DNA of 15,689 nucleotides from an uncultured Erysipelotrichaceae bacterium (GCA_902783405.1 CACZQZ010000126.1:1-15689), one strand, 5' to 3'. Shown: positions 1 to 6,966, numbered from the stretch's first letter. A program made the numbers and translations. The notes: generated from the sequence alone by a model not told the origin.

Positions 1-16
1 ATTTATAGTTACAATT

Positions 17-559
17 TTATACAGTCATTAAATCTTGTTCTTTAACTTTAAATTTATCATCGACAATTTTATTATATTTATTAATCAATTCCTGTACTTC
101 ATCATTACCATCTTTTATTTCATCTTCAGATATTTCTAATTTTTTTATTTTATTATTAGCATCTTGTCTAATATTACGAAGGGCTATTTTCGCGTCTTCC
201 GCGATTGTTTTCGCATCTTTAACATATGTTCTTCTCGTATCTTCTGTAAGCACTGGAATATTTAAAATAATTGTCTCACCATTATTATTAGGTGTAAGAC
301 CAACATTTGCTTCGTAAATTCCTTTCTCAATCGCAGATAAACAAGATTTATCATAAGGTTTAATACAAAGCTGTCTTGCCTCTGGAACAGAAATATTTGC
401 TAAACTTTTAAGTGGCGTTGGCGTTCCATAATATACAACCATAACCTTATCTAAAATAGCTGGATTTGCTCTACCTGCTCTAATATTTAAAAATCTTTTA
501 TCCATAGTTTCGATGGCATTTTCCATTAAAGTTTCCGTTTCTATGATAATATCATCCAT
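17..559 (-). CDS. frr: Ribosome recycling factor (RRF)
   Basis: RRF works with EF-G to split the post-termination ribosome so that subunits, mRNA and tRNA can be reused. It is cytosolic and essential in bacteria. The protein is about 180 residues, close to the usual 185. It has the N-terminal helix with the typical RAGRANP segment near residues 28-34, the small beta domain with the YYGTPTPLKSLANISVPEAR stretch, and the C-terminal helices with ALRNIRQDAN. I place the start at the ATG at 559, behind AGAGAGG at 569-575. An ATG nine bases further out (568) abuts that ribosome binding site and is less likely. The gene has its own promoter (583-611). frr usually follows pyrH in Bacillota; here the upstream gene is rmuC. 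The identification is firm. Confidence 0.97.
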   Translation of the reverse strand: MDDIIIETETLMENAIETMDKRFLNIRAGRANPAILDKVMVVYYGTPTPLKSLANISVPEARQLCIKPYDKSCLSAIEKGIYEANVGLTPNNNGETIILNIPVLTEDTRRTYVKDAKTIAEDAKIALRNIRQDANNKIKKLEISEDEIKDGNDEVQELINKYNKIVDDKFKVKEQDLMTV

Positions 560-582
560 AAAATTCATCCTCTCTTAAAATT

Positions 583-611
583 ATTATAGTATAACTTGTC
601 ATTTTATTCAA
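583..611 (-). promoter_or_regulatory. Sigma-A-type promoter of frr
   Basis: Read on the minus strand: TTGAAT (606-611), 17-base spacer, TATAAT (583-588). The -10 box lies only seven bases from the AGAGAGG ribosome binding site, so the predicted leader is very short. Confidence 0.7.
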
Positions 612-722
612 GATTTTTCACACAAACTTCTTTCATTTCATTCTTAAAACTAACGACAAATAGCTTTCTGTAGTTTCCTTTAAATTAGGATAAAATTAAA
701 ATGGTTATACATCCAAATAAAG

Positions 723-1802
723 CTATTCAAGTAAATGATTTTTTTCATATTCGTCTGTCATCTCCACATTATTAATTGAATCAAACTTTTTAGTAATTTT
801 CTCTGTTGTTGTATGTATTTCTTTTACATCACGGCTAACAGCATCAATACTATGTGCTAATTTATCCCATCTTTCTTTATATCTTTTAAATTCTACTGAA
901 AGTAAATTTAATTCTTTATGTATAACTTTTGCATATTTATCTCTTTCTATATTTTTTATAATAACTTCTAATGTTGTAAGTGTACTCATTAAAGTTGTAG
1001 GAGATGTTATCCAAACTCTTTTTTTATAAGCATAATCAATAATATCAGAATGATATGCTAAAAGTTCCGCAAATATAGCTTCTGCAGGTAAAAAAAGAAT
1101 CGCTTGATTTGAAGTTTCCCCTTCTATAATATATTTATCACTTATCGCATCTATATGTTTTTTCATATCCATTCTAAAACTTCTAAGAGCAATTTCTCTT
1201 TTTTCTGGACTTTCCTTTTTATCTACCATTATTCTATAATTTTCAAGCGGAAATTTAGAATCAATACCAATTTTTCCTAAAGGTTCTGGAGCAAACAAAA
1301 TACAGTCTACAATCGTACCATTAGATAAAGTATGCTGGACATCATAAATTTTTTTATTATTTTCTCCAAAGACATTTGCCATAATATTTTGAAGATTTAC
1401 TTCACCAAAAATGCCTCTTGTTTTTTTATCTGTTAAAACACTTTGCAAAGAAACAATATCATTTGATAACATATCTATTTTCTTTTGTGCTTCATCAATT
1501 TTTGATAATCTTTCTAAAATTGATGTAAATGTCTTATTCGTTTTATCAAAATTTTCATCAATTCTTTGATTGACTTTTTCATTTATTAAATATAGTTTTT
1601 CTTCTATATTTTTATTTGTTTTAATAAATTCATCATCTAACTCTTTACTCATATCATATTTAAAATCACCAATTTCTCTAATCATACTAGTCTCTAATTT
1701 TCCTATTCGCTCTGTTATATTGGATTCACTAATATTTTTCTTAGGTATCAAATGAATAATCAATATGAGTATTAATAATCCTATAATAATATATTCCATC
1801 AT
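723..1802 (-). CDS. rmuC: RmuC-family DNA recombination protein, membrane-anchored
   Basis: RmuC proteins limit DNA rearrangement at inverted repeats and carry a PD-(D/E)xK-like nuclease fold; the exact reaction is not established. The 359-residue product has one membrane helix at about residues 4-20, a long charged coiled coil (about 30-130) and the RmuC domain (about 130-330). Seen in it are a conserved GxFGE segment with Glu at about 134, an Asp at about 166 (NGTIVDCI) and a GIDSKFPLENY block with Asp181 and Lys183, which fit the nuclease-like core. I use the ATG at 1802, preceded by AAAGTAGTGAT; a second ATG follows at once at 1799. An in-frame extension to 1853 would run through the promoter and is rejected. 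No good terminator was found after the stop. Confidence 0.9.
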   Translation of the reverse strand: MMEYIIIGLLILILIIHLIPKKNISESNITERIGKLETSMIREIGDFKYDMSKELDDEFIKTNKNIEEKLYLINEKVNQRIDENFDKTNKTFTSILERLSKIDEAQKKIDMLSNDIVSLQSVLTDKKTRGIFGEVNLQNIMANVFGENNKKIYDVQHTLSNGTIVDCILFAPEPLGKIGIDSKFPLENYRIMVDKKESPEKREIALRSFRMDMKKHIDAISDKYIIEGETSNQAILFLPAEAIFAELLAYHSDIIDYAYKKRVWITSPTTLMSTLTTLEVIIKNIERDKYAKVIHKELNLLSVEFKRYKERWDKLAHSIDAVSRDVKEIHTTTEKITKKFDSINNVEMTDEYEKNHLLE

Positions 1803-1824
1803 ATCACTACTTTCTACTATATAT

Positions 1825-1853
1825 AGTATAATATATTCTTTTGTGAAAATCAA
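1825..1853 (-). promoter_or_regulatory. Sigma-A-type promoter of rmuC
   Basis: Minus strand: TTGATT (1848-1853), 17-base spacer, TATACT (1825-1830), about 22 bases upstream of the rmuC ATG. It decides against an upstream start for rmuC. Confidence 0.6.
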
Positions 1854-1862
1854 TCAAATCAA

Positions 1863-1876
1863 CAAACATTTGTTTG
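1863..1876. repeat. Short inverted repeat upstream of the rmuC promoter
   Basis: CAAACA-TT-TGTTTG forms a perfect 6-bp inverted repeat. It ends nine bases before the rmuC -35 box and lies just beyond the rhodanese terminator. It could be a protein-binding site or a chance palindrome in AT-rich DNA. Confidence 0.35.
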
Positions 1877-1903
1877 AAAAAAAGTTCTGATAAATAGAAC
1901 TTT
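1877..1903 (-). terminator. Intrinsic terminator of the rhodanese gene
   Basis: Minus strand: AAAGTTCT stem (1896-1903), seven-base loop, AGAACTTT (1881-1888), followed by a U run. The stem begins in the rhodanese stop codon. Confidence 0.85.
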
Positions 1904-2187
1904 TATCTTGACAAAATCCAAGCTTCATAACCACCTTTTATATTTATTGCTTTATATCCAAGTTTACGTAAAAACATACAAACTTGAATGCTTTGTGAAC
2001 CCATCTGACAATAAAAATAAAAAGTATCTGTAAAATTTAAATATTCTTTGGGATTTAATATAAGTTTATTCATGGGAATATGAATAGCTCCAGGAATATG
2101 ATTATCATTATATTTTTCTACACTTCGAATATCAATAATTTTTCCATCTACCTTATCAAGTTCTAATGGTGTAATACTCGATATCAT
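1903..2187 (-). CDS. Single-domain rhodanese-like sulfurtransferase
   Basis: A 94-residue stand-alone rhodanese domain, probably cytosolic since no signal peptide is seen. Such proteins carry sulfane sulfur on a loop cysteine and pass it to acceptors. The hallmarks are IIDIRSVEKYNDNHIPGAIHIP near residues 16-38 and the active loop YCQMGSQS with Cys at about 60. The loop reads CQMGSQS rather than the CxxGxR form, so thiosulfate specificity cannot be assumed. The ATG at 2187 follows AGGGTGATGAT directly. A TATACT at 2204-2209 sits just upstream of that ribosome binding site as a possible -10, with no convincing -35. It is monocistronic: terminator downstream and the divergent sspI upstream. The physiological acceptor is unknown. 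Confidence 0.9.
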   Translation of the reverse strand: MISSITPLELDKVDGKIIDIRSVEKYNDNHIPGAIHIPMNKLILNPKEYLNFTDTFYFYCQMGSQSIQVCMFLRKLGYKAINIKGGYEAWILSR

Positions 2188-2280
2188 ATCATCACCCTAA
2201 TACAGTATATTCAAATATTTGCATTTAAGCGATGATAGACTCCTACGATAATTATTATTTTATATTTTTAAAAATTTTTA

Positions 2281-2309
2281 TCATAGTTTTCGCTTCTCTA
2301 TCCATACTA
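2281..2309 (+). promoter_or_regulatory. Sigma-G/F-type (forespore) promoter of sspI
   Basis: CATACTA (2303-2309) fits the forespore sigma -10 CATnnTA exactly. TCATA (2281-2285), 17 bases upstream, matches the GHATR -35 at four of five positions. In Bacillus subtilis sspI is transcribed in the forespore by sigma-G, which agrees. Sigma-F and sigma-G overlap in specificity and cannot be told apart here. Confidence 0.7.
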
Positions 2310-2331
2310 GATATAGAAAGAGGATGATACT

Positions 2332-2532
2332 ATGGATATTCGAAATTATATTATTCATAACTTTAAACAAAATTCTATCGAAGAAATAAAAGATTCTATT
2401 GAAGAAAGTATTAAAGAAAAAGAAGAGATTACTCTTCCTGGATTAGGTGTTTTCTTTGAACTTTTATGGACTTCTAGTAATTCCAATTTAAAACAAGAAA
2501 TACTTGAAACTTTAAAATCAAGTTTAGACTAA
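2332..2532 (+). CDS. sspI: Small acid-soluble spore protein SspI
   Basis: A 66-residue spore core protein of the SspI family. Minor SASPs of this type are made in the forespore and packed in the spore core; their exact task is not settled. The sequence has the family pattern: an N-terminal NYIIHNF helix, a charged helix (residues 15-33) and the signature LPGLGVFFELLW (about 36-47), then a short acidic C-terminal helix. The length is normal for the family, about 66-71. The ATG follows AGAGG at 2319-2323 and a forespore-type promoter. The 3' end overlaps the convergent sortase gene by nine bases, and its stop codon forms part of the terminator stem. Confidence 0.93.
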   Translation: MDIRNYIIHNFKQNSIEEIKDSIEESIKEKEEITLPGLGVFFELLWTSSNSNLKQEILETLKSSLD

Positions 2533-3039
2533 AGTAGCTACTACAATTAGTCTTTTCTTTTTATCTTTTGTACATGTAATTAAAGTTAATCTTTTTTCAT
2601 TTGTTTCTTCAAAATAAGAAAAATTATCATCACGAATTATTTCTTTAGAAATAACTTTGTATGTCCAAATATAATTTTTATGATAAAGTTTTATTTCATC
2701 ATTTTCATCTAATTCATGTAAAATTCGAAATACACTTTTAATATTATGTCCTGCTAAAACAATATTATTGATTTCTTCTAAATTTTTATTTTGATTCCAA
2801 ATGCCAGCGTAGTTTTGATCTAAAATATCCTTAGAAGTGTTTTTTTCAATTAATACGATTTTATTTTTTTCAAACATTAAATATGGAATTTTCGTATAAG
2901 CATTTATTTGAACATCTTGTTTTATTCTGTTAATTTTTTTTCTTATCATTACTTTATCTTTATCTGCATTAAAAAAAATCATAATACCTATCATAATCAT
3001 TAAAATAGATATAATTTTACAAAACTTTTTCAAGAACAT
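2524..3039 (-). CDS. Sortase (class D-like transpeptidase)
   Basis: A membrane-anchored cysteine transpeptidase that cleaves sorting signals and joins surface proteins to the cell wall or to each other. The 171-residue protein has one N-terminal membrane helix (about 7-24) with the catalytic domain outside. The triad is visible: His98 in the LAGHN motif, Cys156 in TLITC and Arg163 in the following KKRLIVV strand. The TLxTC form and small size suggest class D or a related class; I cannot fix the class by eye. Its start overlaps the end of the surface-protein gene by 23 bases and has only a weak ribosome binding site, so translation is probably coupled. The upstream protein carries a sorting signal and is the obvious substrate. 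The 3' end converges on sspI. Confidence 0.9.
   Translation of the reverse strand: MFLKKFCKIISILMIMIGIMIFFNADKDKVMIRKKINRIKQDVQINAYTKIPYLMFEKNKIVLIEKNTSKDILDQNYAGIWNQNKNLEEINNIVLAGHNIKSVFRILHELDENDEIKLYHKNYIWTYKVISKEIIRDDNFSYFEETNEKRLTLITCTKDKKKRLIVVATLV
2527..2557 (+). terminator. Intrinsic terminator of sspI
   Basis: GACTAA (2527-2532, containing the stop) pairs with TTAGTC (2547-2552). An inner GTAG/CTAC stem extends it and TTTTCTTTTT follows. It lies inside the 3' end of the convergent sortase gene. Confidence 0.75.
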
Positions 3040-4780
3040 AACTCAAAAGTCCTATCAACCAAATAGAAAATCCTACAGAATATTTTTTAGCATCTATATC
3101 ACTCGTAATTGGCATTAAATATTTTCGATTTAAGATATTTATGGTAGCTGTTTCATTTTCTTTAATGGATACTTCATAATTTTTATCATCTATTTGATAA
3201 CCATCTATTGTTTTTACTTCTTTAATAACATATGTACCAAGTTCTAAATCATCAAGAATAATTTCTCCATTTTTATTAGTTACAGCTTCTAATAACAAAG
3301 TATCATCCTTATAAATTTGAAAAGTAACACCCTTTAGTTTTTTCCCTTCTTCATCGGTTTTTAGAATAATTAAATTCCCTTTTTTCTTTTGATTTAAAAG
3401 ATTGATTACTTCTTCATCAAGAGTTAAAGAAACATGTTTTATATCTATAGATTTATAAAACGGTGAATCTTCTTCTTTGATATAATAGTTTCCAAGGATT
3501 AAATTATCAAATACAACTTTTCCATTTTCTGTTTTCTTTTGGTCTACTAATGTATCTTTTTTAATCACTAAAATGCCATTTTCATAGATATCATCTTCTG
3601 TGTAAAGAGAAAATGTAATATTATCTAATGGTTTATAAGAATATACTCCTTTACCTTTTTCAATTTTATCTAAAACTTCTCCTTCTTTTTGAATGATAAT
3701 TTTAGAAGTTTTTCTTTTATTTTCAAAAGTAAAATTTACTTCCTCATGATCATCATCTATGACAAAATCATACTCATTTTCATCTAAAATATAATCATCA
3801 TCTGTTTGTAATTCTTTTATGTAATAATTTCCATAATATAGATCATTTGAAACGATAATATCATTTGTAGTTGTTAATGTTTGAACAAGTTCATCTTTCT
3901 TATATTTTGTTAGTCCATTTTTTAAAAATATATCTTCTCTAGCGTAAAGTCCATAAATAGCACCTTCTAGAGGTTTCATTTCAGTTATAAATGTACCATT
4001 TTGAAGATTCACAATTTTTTCACCTAATTTTTGAAGATAAACTCTTCCCTTCTTTTCATAATAAACAGCATAAACATCAAAAGATTTCTTCTGATTATTA
4101 GATAGATTTAAAGATGCTATTTTTTGAGCATCCCCATTTGAATAAAGTAAACTTACTCCTTCTTGTGCCTTCTGATCAAAATGAAATTTATAAATTCCTT
4201 CTGTAAAAGTTAAAAAGAAAAAACTTTCTCCTAGATATGTTTTACTTTCATACCTATCATCAAAGTATGGTAAATCAAAGAATTCTCCTACATAACGATA
4301 AAAAGTTTGATTCGCATATGTTGGAAGATCATCATGATGATTTACTTGATTGATAATTTCATTTTTAAGTGCATCCACAGACACAACTTCTCCATTTTGT
4401 CTATAGACAACGTCTACTGCCCCCATTTCTTCCCAAATAAGAGCTTGACTTGCCATATAATACTCTAATGTAGGATGCATCTCATATCCATAGTAGTGTA
4501 TTAAAGCAAGTTTTTGTTTTTTTTCTTCTGTCATATAAGAAGAAAAATCTTCACTAGAGTAATAAACATCATCTCTGCTTGCTACTCCAGGTTCAACACA
4601 GTAACTAATTTTTCCATCTAAATATAAATATTCCAAATTGGTTGTCACTGTTCTACCGGTAGGATTATGTTTGGTTACTTCCACGCCAGTATCAATTTTT
4701 TGAATGTTTACTTCTTTAGCGCTTACAAATCCTGGGATTAGTAAAATCACTAACACAAATAATTTTTTTAATTCTTTCAT
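3017..4780 (-). CDS. Sortase-anchored surface protein with thioester domain and SpaA-like repeats
   Basis: A 587-residue secreted adhesin or pilin-like protein. The signal peptide covers about residues 1-21 (cleavage after VSA). Next is a thioester (TQXA) domain at about 30-225 with the reactive pair Cys61 (ISYCVEPG) and Gln112 (MASQALIWE). Such domains make an internal Cys-Gln thioester that can bond to host amines. Three SpaA/Cna-B-like beta modules follow, roughly 246-357, 358-467 and 468-553, each ending in a GxYxIKE motif that often takes part in Lys-Asn isopeptide bonds. The C-terminus has MPITS (556-560), a hydrophobic helix (about 569-585) and a nearly uncharged tail, which is a non-canonical LPxTG-type sorting signal. 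The ATG at 4780 follows AGGAGGG; an extension to 4810 lacks such a site. The sortase gene overlaps the 3' end. Confidence 0.9.
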   Translation of the reverse strand: MKELKKLFVLVILLIPGFVSAKEVNIQKIDTGVEVTKHNPTGRTVTTNLEYLYLDGKISYCVEPGVASRDDVYYSSEDFSSYMTEEKKQKLALIHYYGYEMHPTLEYYMASQALIWEEMGAVDVVYRQNGEVVSVDALKNEIINQVNHHDDLPTYANQTFYRYVGEFFDLPYFDDRYESKTYLGESFFFLTFTEGIYKFHFDQKAQEGVSLLYSNGDAQKIASLNLSNNQKKSFDVYAVYYEKKGRVYLQKLGEKIVNLQNGTFITEMKPLEGAIYGLYAREDIFLKNGLTKYKKDELVQTLTTTNDIIVSNDLYYGNYYIKELQTDDDYILDENEYDFVIDDDHEEVNFTFENKRKTSKIIIQKEGEVLDKIEKGKGVYSYKPLDNITFSLYTEDDIYENGILVIKKDTLVDQKKTENGKVVFDNLILGNYYIKEEDSPFYKSIDIKHVSLTLDEEVINLLNQKKKGNLIILKTDEEGKKLKGVTFQIYKDDTLLLEAVTNKNGEIILDDLELGTYVIKEVKTIDGYQIDDKNYEVSIKENETATINILNRKYLMPITSDIDAKKYSVGFSIWLIGLLSYVLEKVL

Positions 4781-4807
4781 TTTTTCCCTCCTACTTATAT
4801 AGTTCAA

Positions 4808-4836
4808 CAAAAAAAGAGAAAATTCTTTTTTTCTCT
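4808..4836 (-). terminator. Terminator-like hairpin in the leader of the surface-protein gene
   Basis: Minus strand: AGAGAAAA (4829-4836), six-base loop, TTTTCTCT (4815-4822), then a T-rich run. It lies about 28 bases upstream of the surface-protein ATG. It is either a second, back-up terminator for the coat gene or a leader attenuator. Confidence 0.55.
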
Positions 4837-4910
4837 GGCATTTTTTTTATTTTTTTTAAATTTTTTATCTTTTTATTCACTATACATCCATTTTTATGTT
4901 TTTTTTAAGT

Positions 4911-4933
4911 AAAAAAGAGAAAAAAATTTCTCT
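4911..4933 (-). terminator. Intrinsic terminator of the coat protein gene
   Basis: Minus strand: AGAGAAA (4927-4933), T loop, TTTCTCT (4916-4922), then a T run. The stem starts at the stop codon of the coat gene. Confidence 0.75.
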
Positions 4934-5198
4934 AATTCATGAATTTAGCACAACTTCCACAATCATTATTTACAACTTGATTTTCCTGTGAACAAGTATA
5001 TTGTGGTGTATATGTATGGTTATAAATATCACGTTTAATTACGTGTGTATGAATTGGACAGATGTGTGGTACTTCATGATAGCATTCTTCCTCAACACAT
5101 TTTGTAATAGTAGGTTCAATAACTTGGCATTCCATAACCATGTTTTTTTGTTTGCCAAATCCCCAATTTTTGTTATTTGAACAACATTTTCCAAACAT
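4932..5198 (-). CDS. CotD-type spore coat protein
   Basis: An 88-residue protein rich in Cys (nine: 5, 6, 24, 34, 39, 47, 69, 80, 83) and His. It resembles the CotD family of inner spore coat proteins, structural proteins laid down on the forespore surface and cross-linked through cysteines. The core ECQVIEPTITKC, HEVPHICPIHTHVI and HTYTPQYTC segments (about 23-70) are the recognisable part. Both ends add Cys pairs (CC at 5-6, CGSC at 80-83). The ATG follows AAGGAGGAT with a six-base gap, a strong site. Upstream there is a sigma-K-like -10 (5224-5232), as expected for a late mother-cell coat gene, and a perfect palindrome. It is monocistronic, with a terminator at its stop codon. I am fairly sure of the family but not of the layer in which it sits. 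Confidence 0.8.
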   Translation of the reverse strand: MFGKCCSNNKNWGFGKQKNMVMECQVIEPTITKCVEEECYHEVPHICPIHTHVIKRDIYNHTYTPQYTCSQENQVVNNDCGSCAKFMN

Positions 5199-5223
5199 AT
5201 ATATATCCTCCTTATCTCTAGTT

Positions 5224-5232
5224 TATAGTATG
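5224..5232 (-). promoter_or_regulatory. Sigma-K-type -10 element of the coat gene
   Basis: Minus strand CATACTATA matches the mother-cell sigma-K -10 pattern CATAnnnTA at every fixed position. The short AC-type -35 is not found at 16 bases, so the call rests on the -10 and on the gene type. CATACTA alone would also fit sigma-G. Confidence 0.5.
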
Positions 5233-5248
5233 AAAAACTATAGTTTTT
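5233..5248. repeat. Perfect 16-bp palindrome between gpr and the coat gene
   Basis: AAAAACTATAGTTTTT is fully self-complementary. It abuts the sigma-K-like -10 of the coat gene and lies 20 bases after the gpr stop. With a TATA loop it would give AAAAAC/GTTTTT, a weak gpr terminator; otherwise it may be an operator. Confidence 0.5.
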
Positions 5249-5267
5249 GAATATACATATGCCTTAC

Positions 5268-6302
5268 TCATAAAATGTTTTTATAATTCTTATGAAAAAC
5301 TTTGTTCATTCCTTCTCCTAATATGGTAGATAACTTATTTAAAACAAAATCTATTTCTTTTGGTGTTACCATAAAATTATAACCAATTGGATTTAAAACT
5401 TCATATAGAAATTTTTTAACTTCATCTTCTTCTAAATTACCTAAAATTCCAAATAGAGATTTTTTATCTTCATCATTAATTTTGATATTTTTTTTCAAAT
5501 AATTTACATTACCTACTTTTAATTTAGAACTAGATTTTGTCGACTCTTTCTTAGCATAACTAAAGTATTTATACATATACCCTATCGTATTATGGGTTAT
5601 TGTTGCGGCATCTACAACGGTTGGAACACCGATTGCAATAACAGGAATACCAAAGGATTCCTTACTAATTTCTTTTCGGTCATTTCCTACACCACTACCT
5701 GGATGAATACCAGTATCGGTCATTTGAATGGTCGTGCACACTCTTTCTATGGAAGAAGAAGCTAAAGCATCAATTACAATAATCATATTTGGTTTTACAG
5801 CTTCTGTTATTTTTAAAATCATGTCACTTGTTTCAATTCCATTATTTCCTGTTACGCCAGGTTTAAAAATAGAAGTACATCTATAATCTTCTCCTTGCTT
5901 ATTAATTAAAAATAAATGTCTTGTTACTAACACATGATTTAAAGTGAGTGGTCCTAAAGCATCTGGTGTACTTTTTTCATTGCCTAGTCCTATAATTAAA
6001 ACAGAATCATTTCCTTTAAAATTATTTTTTTTAAGTAATTTTTTTAAATATTTTACAAAAACTTTTTCCACTTTTTTATAATTATCTTTATCGGTTACAT
6101 CTTCAAATTCTATAGTAATATAGTTTCCTTCTTTTTTATTTAAAGAGTTTGCTCCTTCTTTGTTTAAATATACTTCTGTAACTCTTATATCTCCTTCCAT
6201 AACAACTTTTTTATTGATTCCATTCTCTTCTTTATCTTCAATTATTTCAGTAATTAAATCGGTTCTAATAGAATAATCCTTTAAATCTATTTCATGTTTC
6301 AT
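5268..6302 (-). CDS. gpr: Germination protease GPR (peptidase A25)
   Basis: GPR is made in the forespore as a zymogen, trims itself late in sporulation and degrades the SASPs when the spore germinates. The 344-residue protein has a short propeptide ending at the SIRTDL segment (residues 11-16), where self-cleavage is expected. The two aspartates of the A25 family are in place: Asp114 in GLGNEKSTPDALGP and Asp178 in VIDALASSS. The TGIHPGSGVGNDRKEIS and IGVPTVVDAATI blocks are also typical. The ATG at 6302 follows AGGTGAT; the in-frame GTG at 6311 is part of that ribosome binding site. TATACTA at 6340-6346 is a possible -10, but no clear forespore -35 was found. Its likely substrates include major alpha/beta SASPs encoded elsewhere. 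Confidence 0.96.
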   Translation of the reverse strand: MKHEIDLKDYSIRTDLITEIIEDKEENGINKKVVMEGDIRVTEVYLNKEGANSLNKKEGNYITIEFEDVTDKDNYKKVEKVFVKYLKKLLKKNNFKGNDSVLIIGLGNEKSTPDALGPLTLNHVLVTRHLFLINKQGEDYRCTSIFKPGVTGNNGIETSDMILKITEAVKPNMIIVIDALASSSIERVCTTIQMTDTGIHPGSGVGNDRKEISKESFGIPVIAIGVPTVVDAATITHNTIGYMYKYFSYAKKESTKSSSKLKVGNVNYLKKNIKINDEDKKSLFGILGNLEEDEVKKFLYEVLNPIGYNFMVTPKEIDFVLNKLSTILGEGMNKVFHKNYKNIL

Positions 6303-6347
6303 AAGTATCACCTGTATTTAGTTTGAGAAAATTTATTATTAGTATAC

Positions 6348-6374
6348 AAAAAAATACCTGATAAACAGATATTT
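6348..6374 (-). terminator. Intrinsic terminator after the 191-residue membrane protein gene
   Basis: Minus strand: AAATATCTG (6366-6374), loop of five, CAGGTATTT (6352-6360) with one G-U pair, then a U run. It separates this gene from gpr. Confidence 0.85.
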
Positions 6375-6390
6375 ATTAATTATTGATGAT

Positions 6391-6966
6391 TTATTTAACT
6401 TCTTTAACTACTTTTAAGAAATCTTCTTCTACCATACCATGTGGCATATAAACAGAATAACGATAATTATTTTCTTCCCATTCTGCTAAATAGACAACAT
6501 CCCCATTCATAGATAATATAATATTATCTACTTTTTTAGTATTTGTCACAGTATCATACATACCAATAAGACTATAATCATCGCTTGGCGCAGAAAATGT
6601 CATTTTTCTAATATAAATTTTTTTATCCTCATCTGATTTAGTTTTTTCATCAATATAACTAACTTCAACAATTTTTAAATCTGCTATAACACCAATATGA
6701 GATATAGATAAATTATTAATTTGTGTCGGAACTTCTATAGTAAATCCCAAATTTTTTTCTACATCTTGTAATGTATCCACAAAAACCCAAGGCATATTCG
6801 TCTTAGATTCTACCTCTGTACTAGTACCTCTTTTTGATATATTTTTATCATGAATTGTTTTTCTTCCAACTTCTCCAAATTTGTAAGCACAAAATCCTAC
6901 AACTCCAAGTAATATACATATTAATGCTAAAATTATAAAATTAACGTTACTTTTATTTATTTTCAT
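6391..6966 (-). CDS. Membrane-anchored protein of unknown function (DUF4367-like)
   Basis: A 191-residue protein with one N-terminal membrane helix (about 9-29) and an extracellular domain of about 130 residues. The order of motifs resembles DUF4367-type domains: GFTIEVP near 74-80, an alternating beta strand ending in YIRKMTF, then NGDVVYLAEWEENNYRYSVYMP and a closing helix MVEEDFLKVVKEV. That domain often occurs at the end of anti-sigma-like or sporulation membrane proteins. Here there is no cytosolic zinc-finger part, so an anti-sigma role is not supported. The ATG follows AGGTGATGAT directly. It is monocistronic, divergent from rpsT and closed by a strong terminator. I do not recognise a specific function. 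Confidence 0.75.
   Translation of the reverse strand: MKINKSNVNFIILALICILLGVVGFCAYKFGEVGRKTIHDKNISKRGTSTEVESKTNMPWVFVDTLQDVEKNLGFTIEVPTQINNLSISHIGVIADLKIVEVSYIDEKTKSDEDKKIYIRKMTFSAPSDDYSLIGMYDTVTNTKKVDNIILSMNGDVVYLAEWEENNYRYSVYMPHGMVEEDFLKVVKEVK

Noticed and set aside
659..727. AATAGCTTT ... AAAGCTATT inverted repeat across the rmuC stop codon
   Set aside because: The arms match over nine bases but are 51 bases apart and no T run follows, so it is a poor terminator and may be chance in AT-rich DNA.
1570..1755. Plus-strand open frame of 61 codons
   Set aside because: It is antisense to the coiled-coil part of rmuC, lacks a ribosome binding site and has biased, low-complexity composition.
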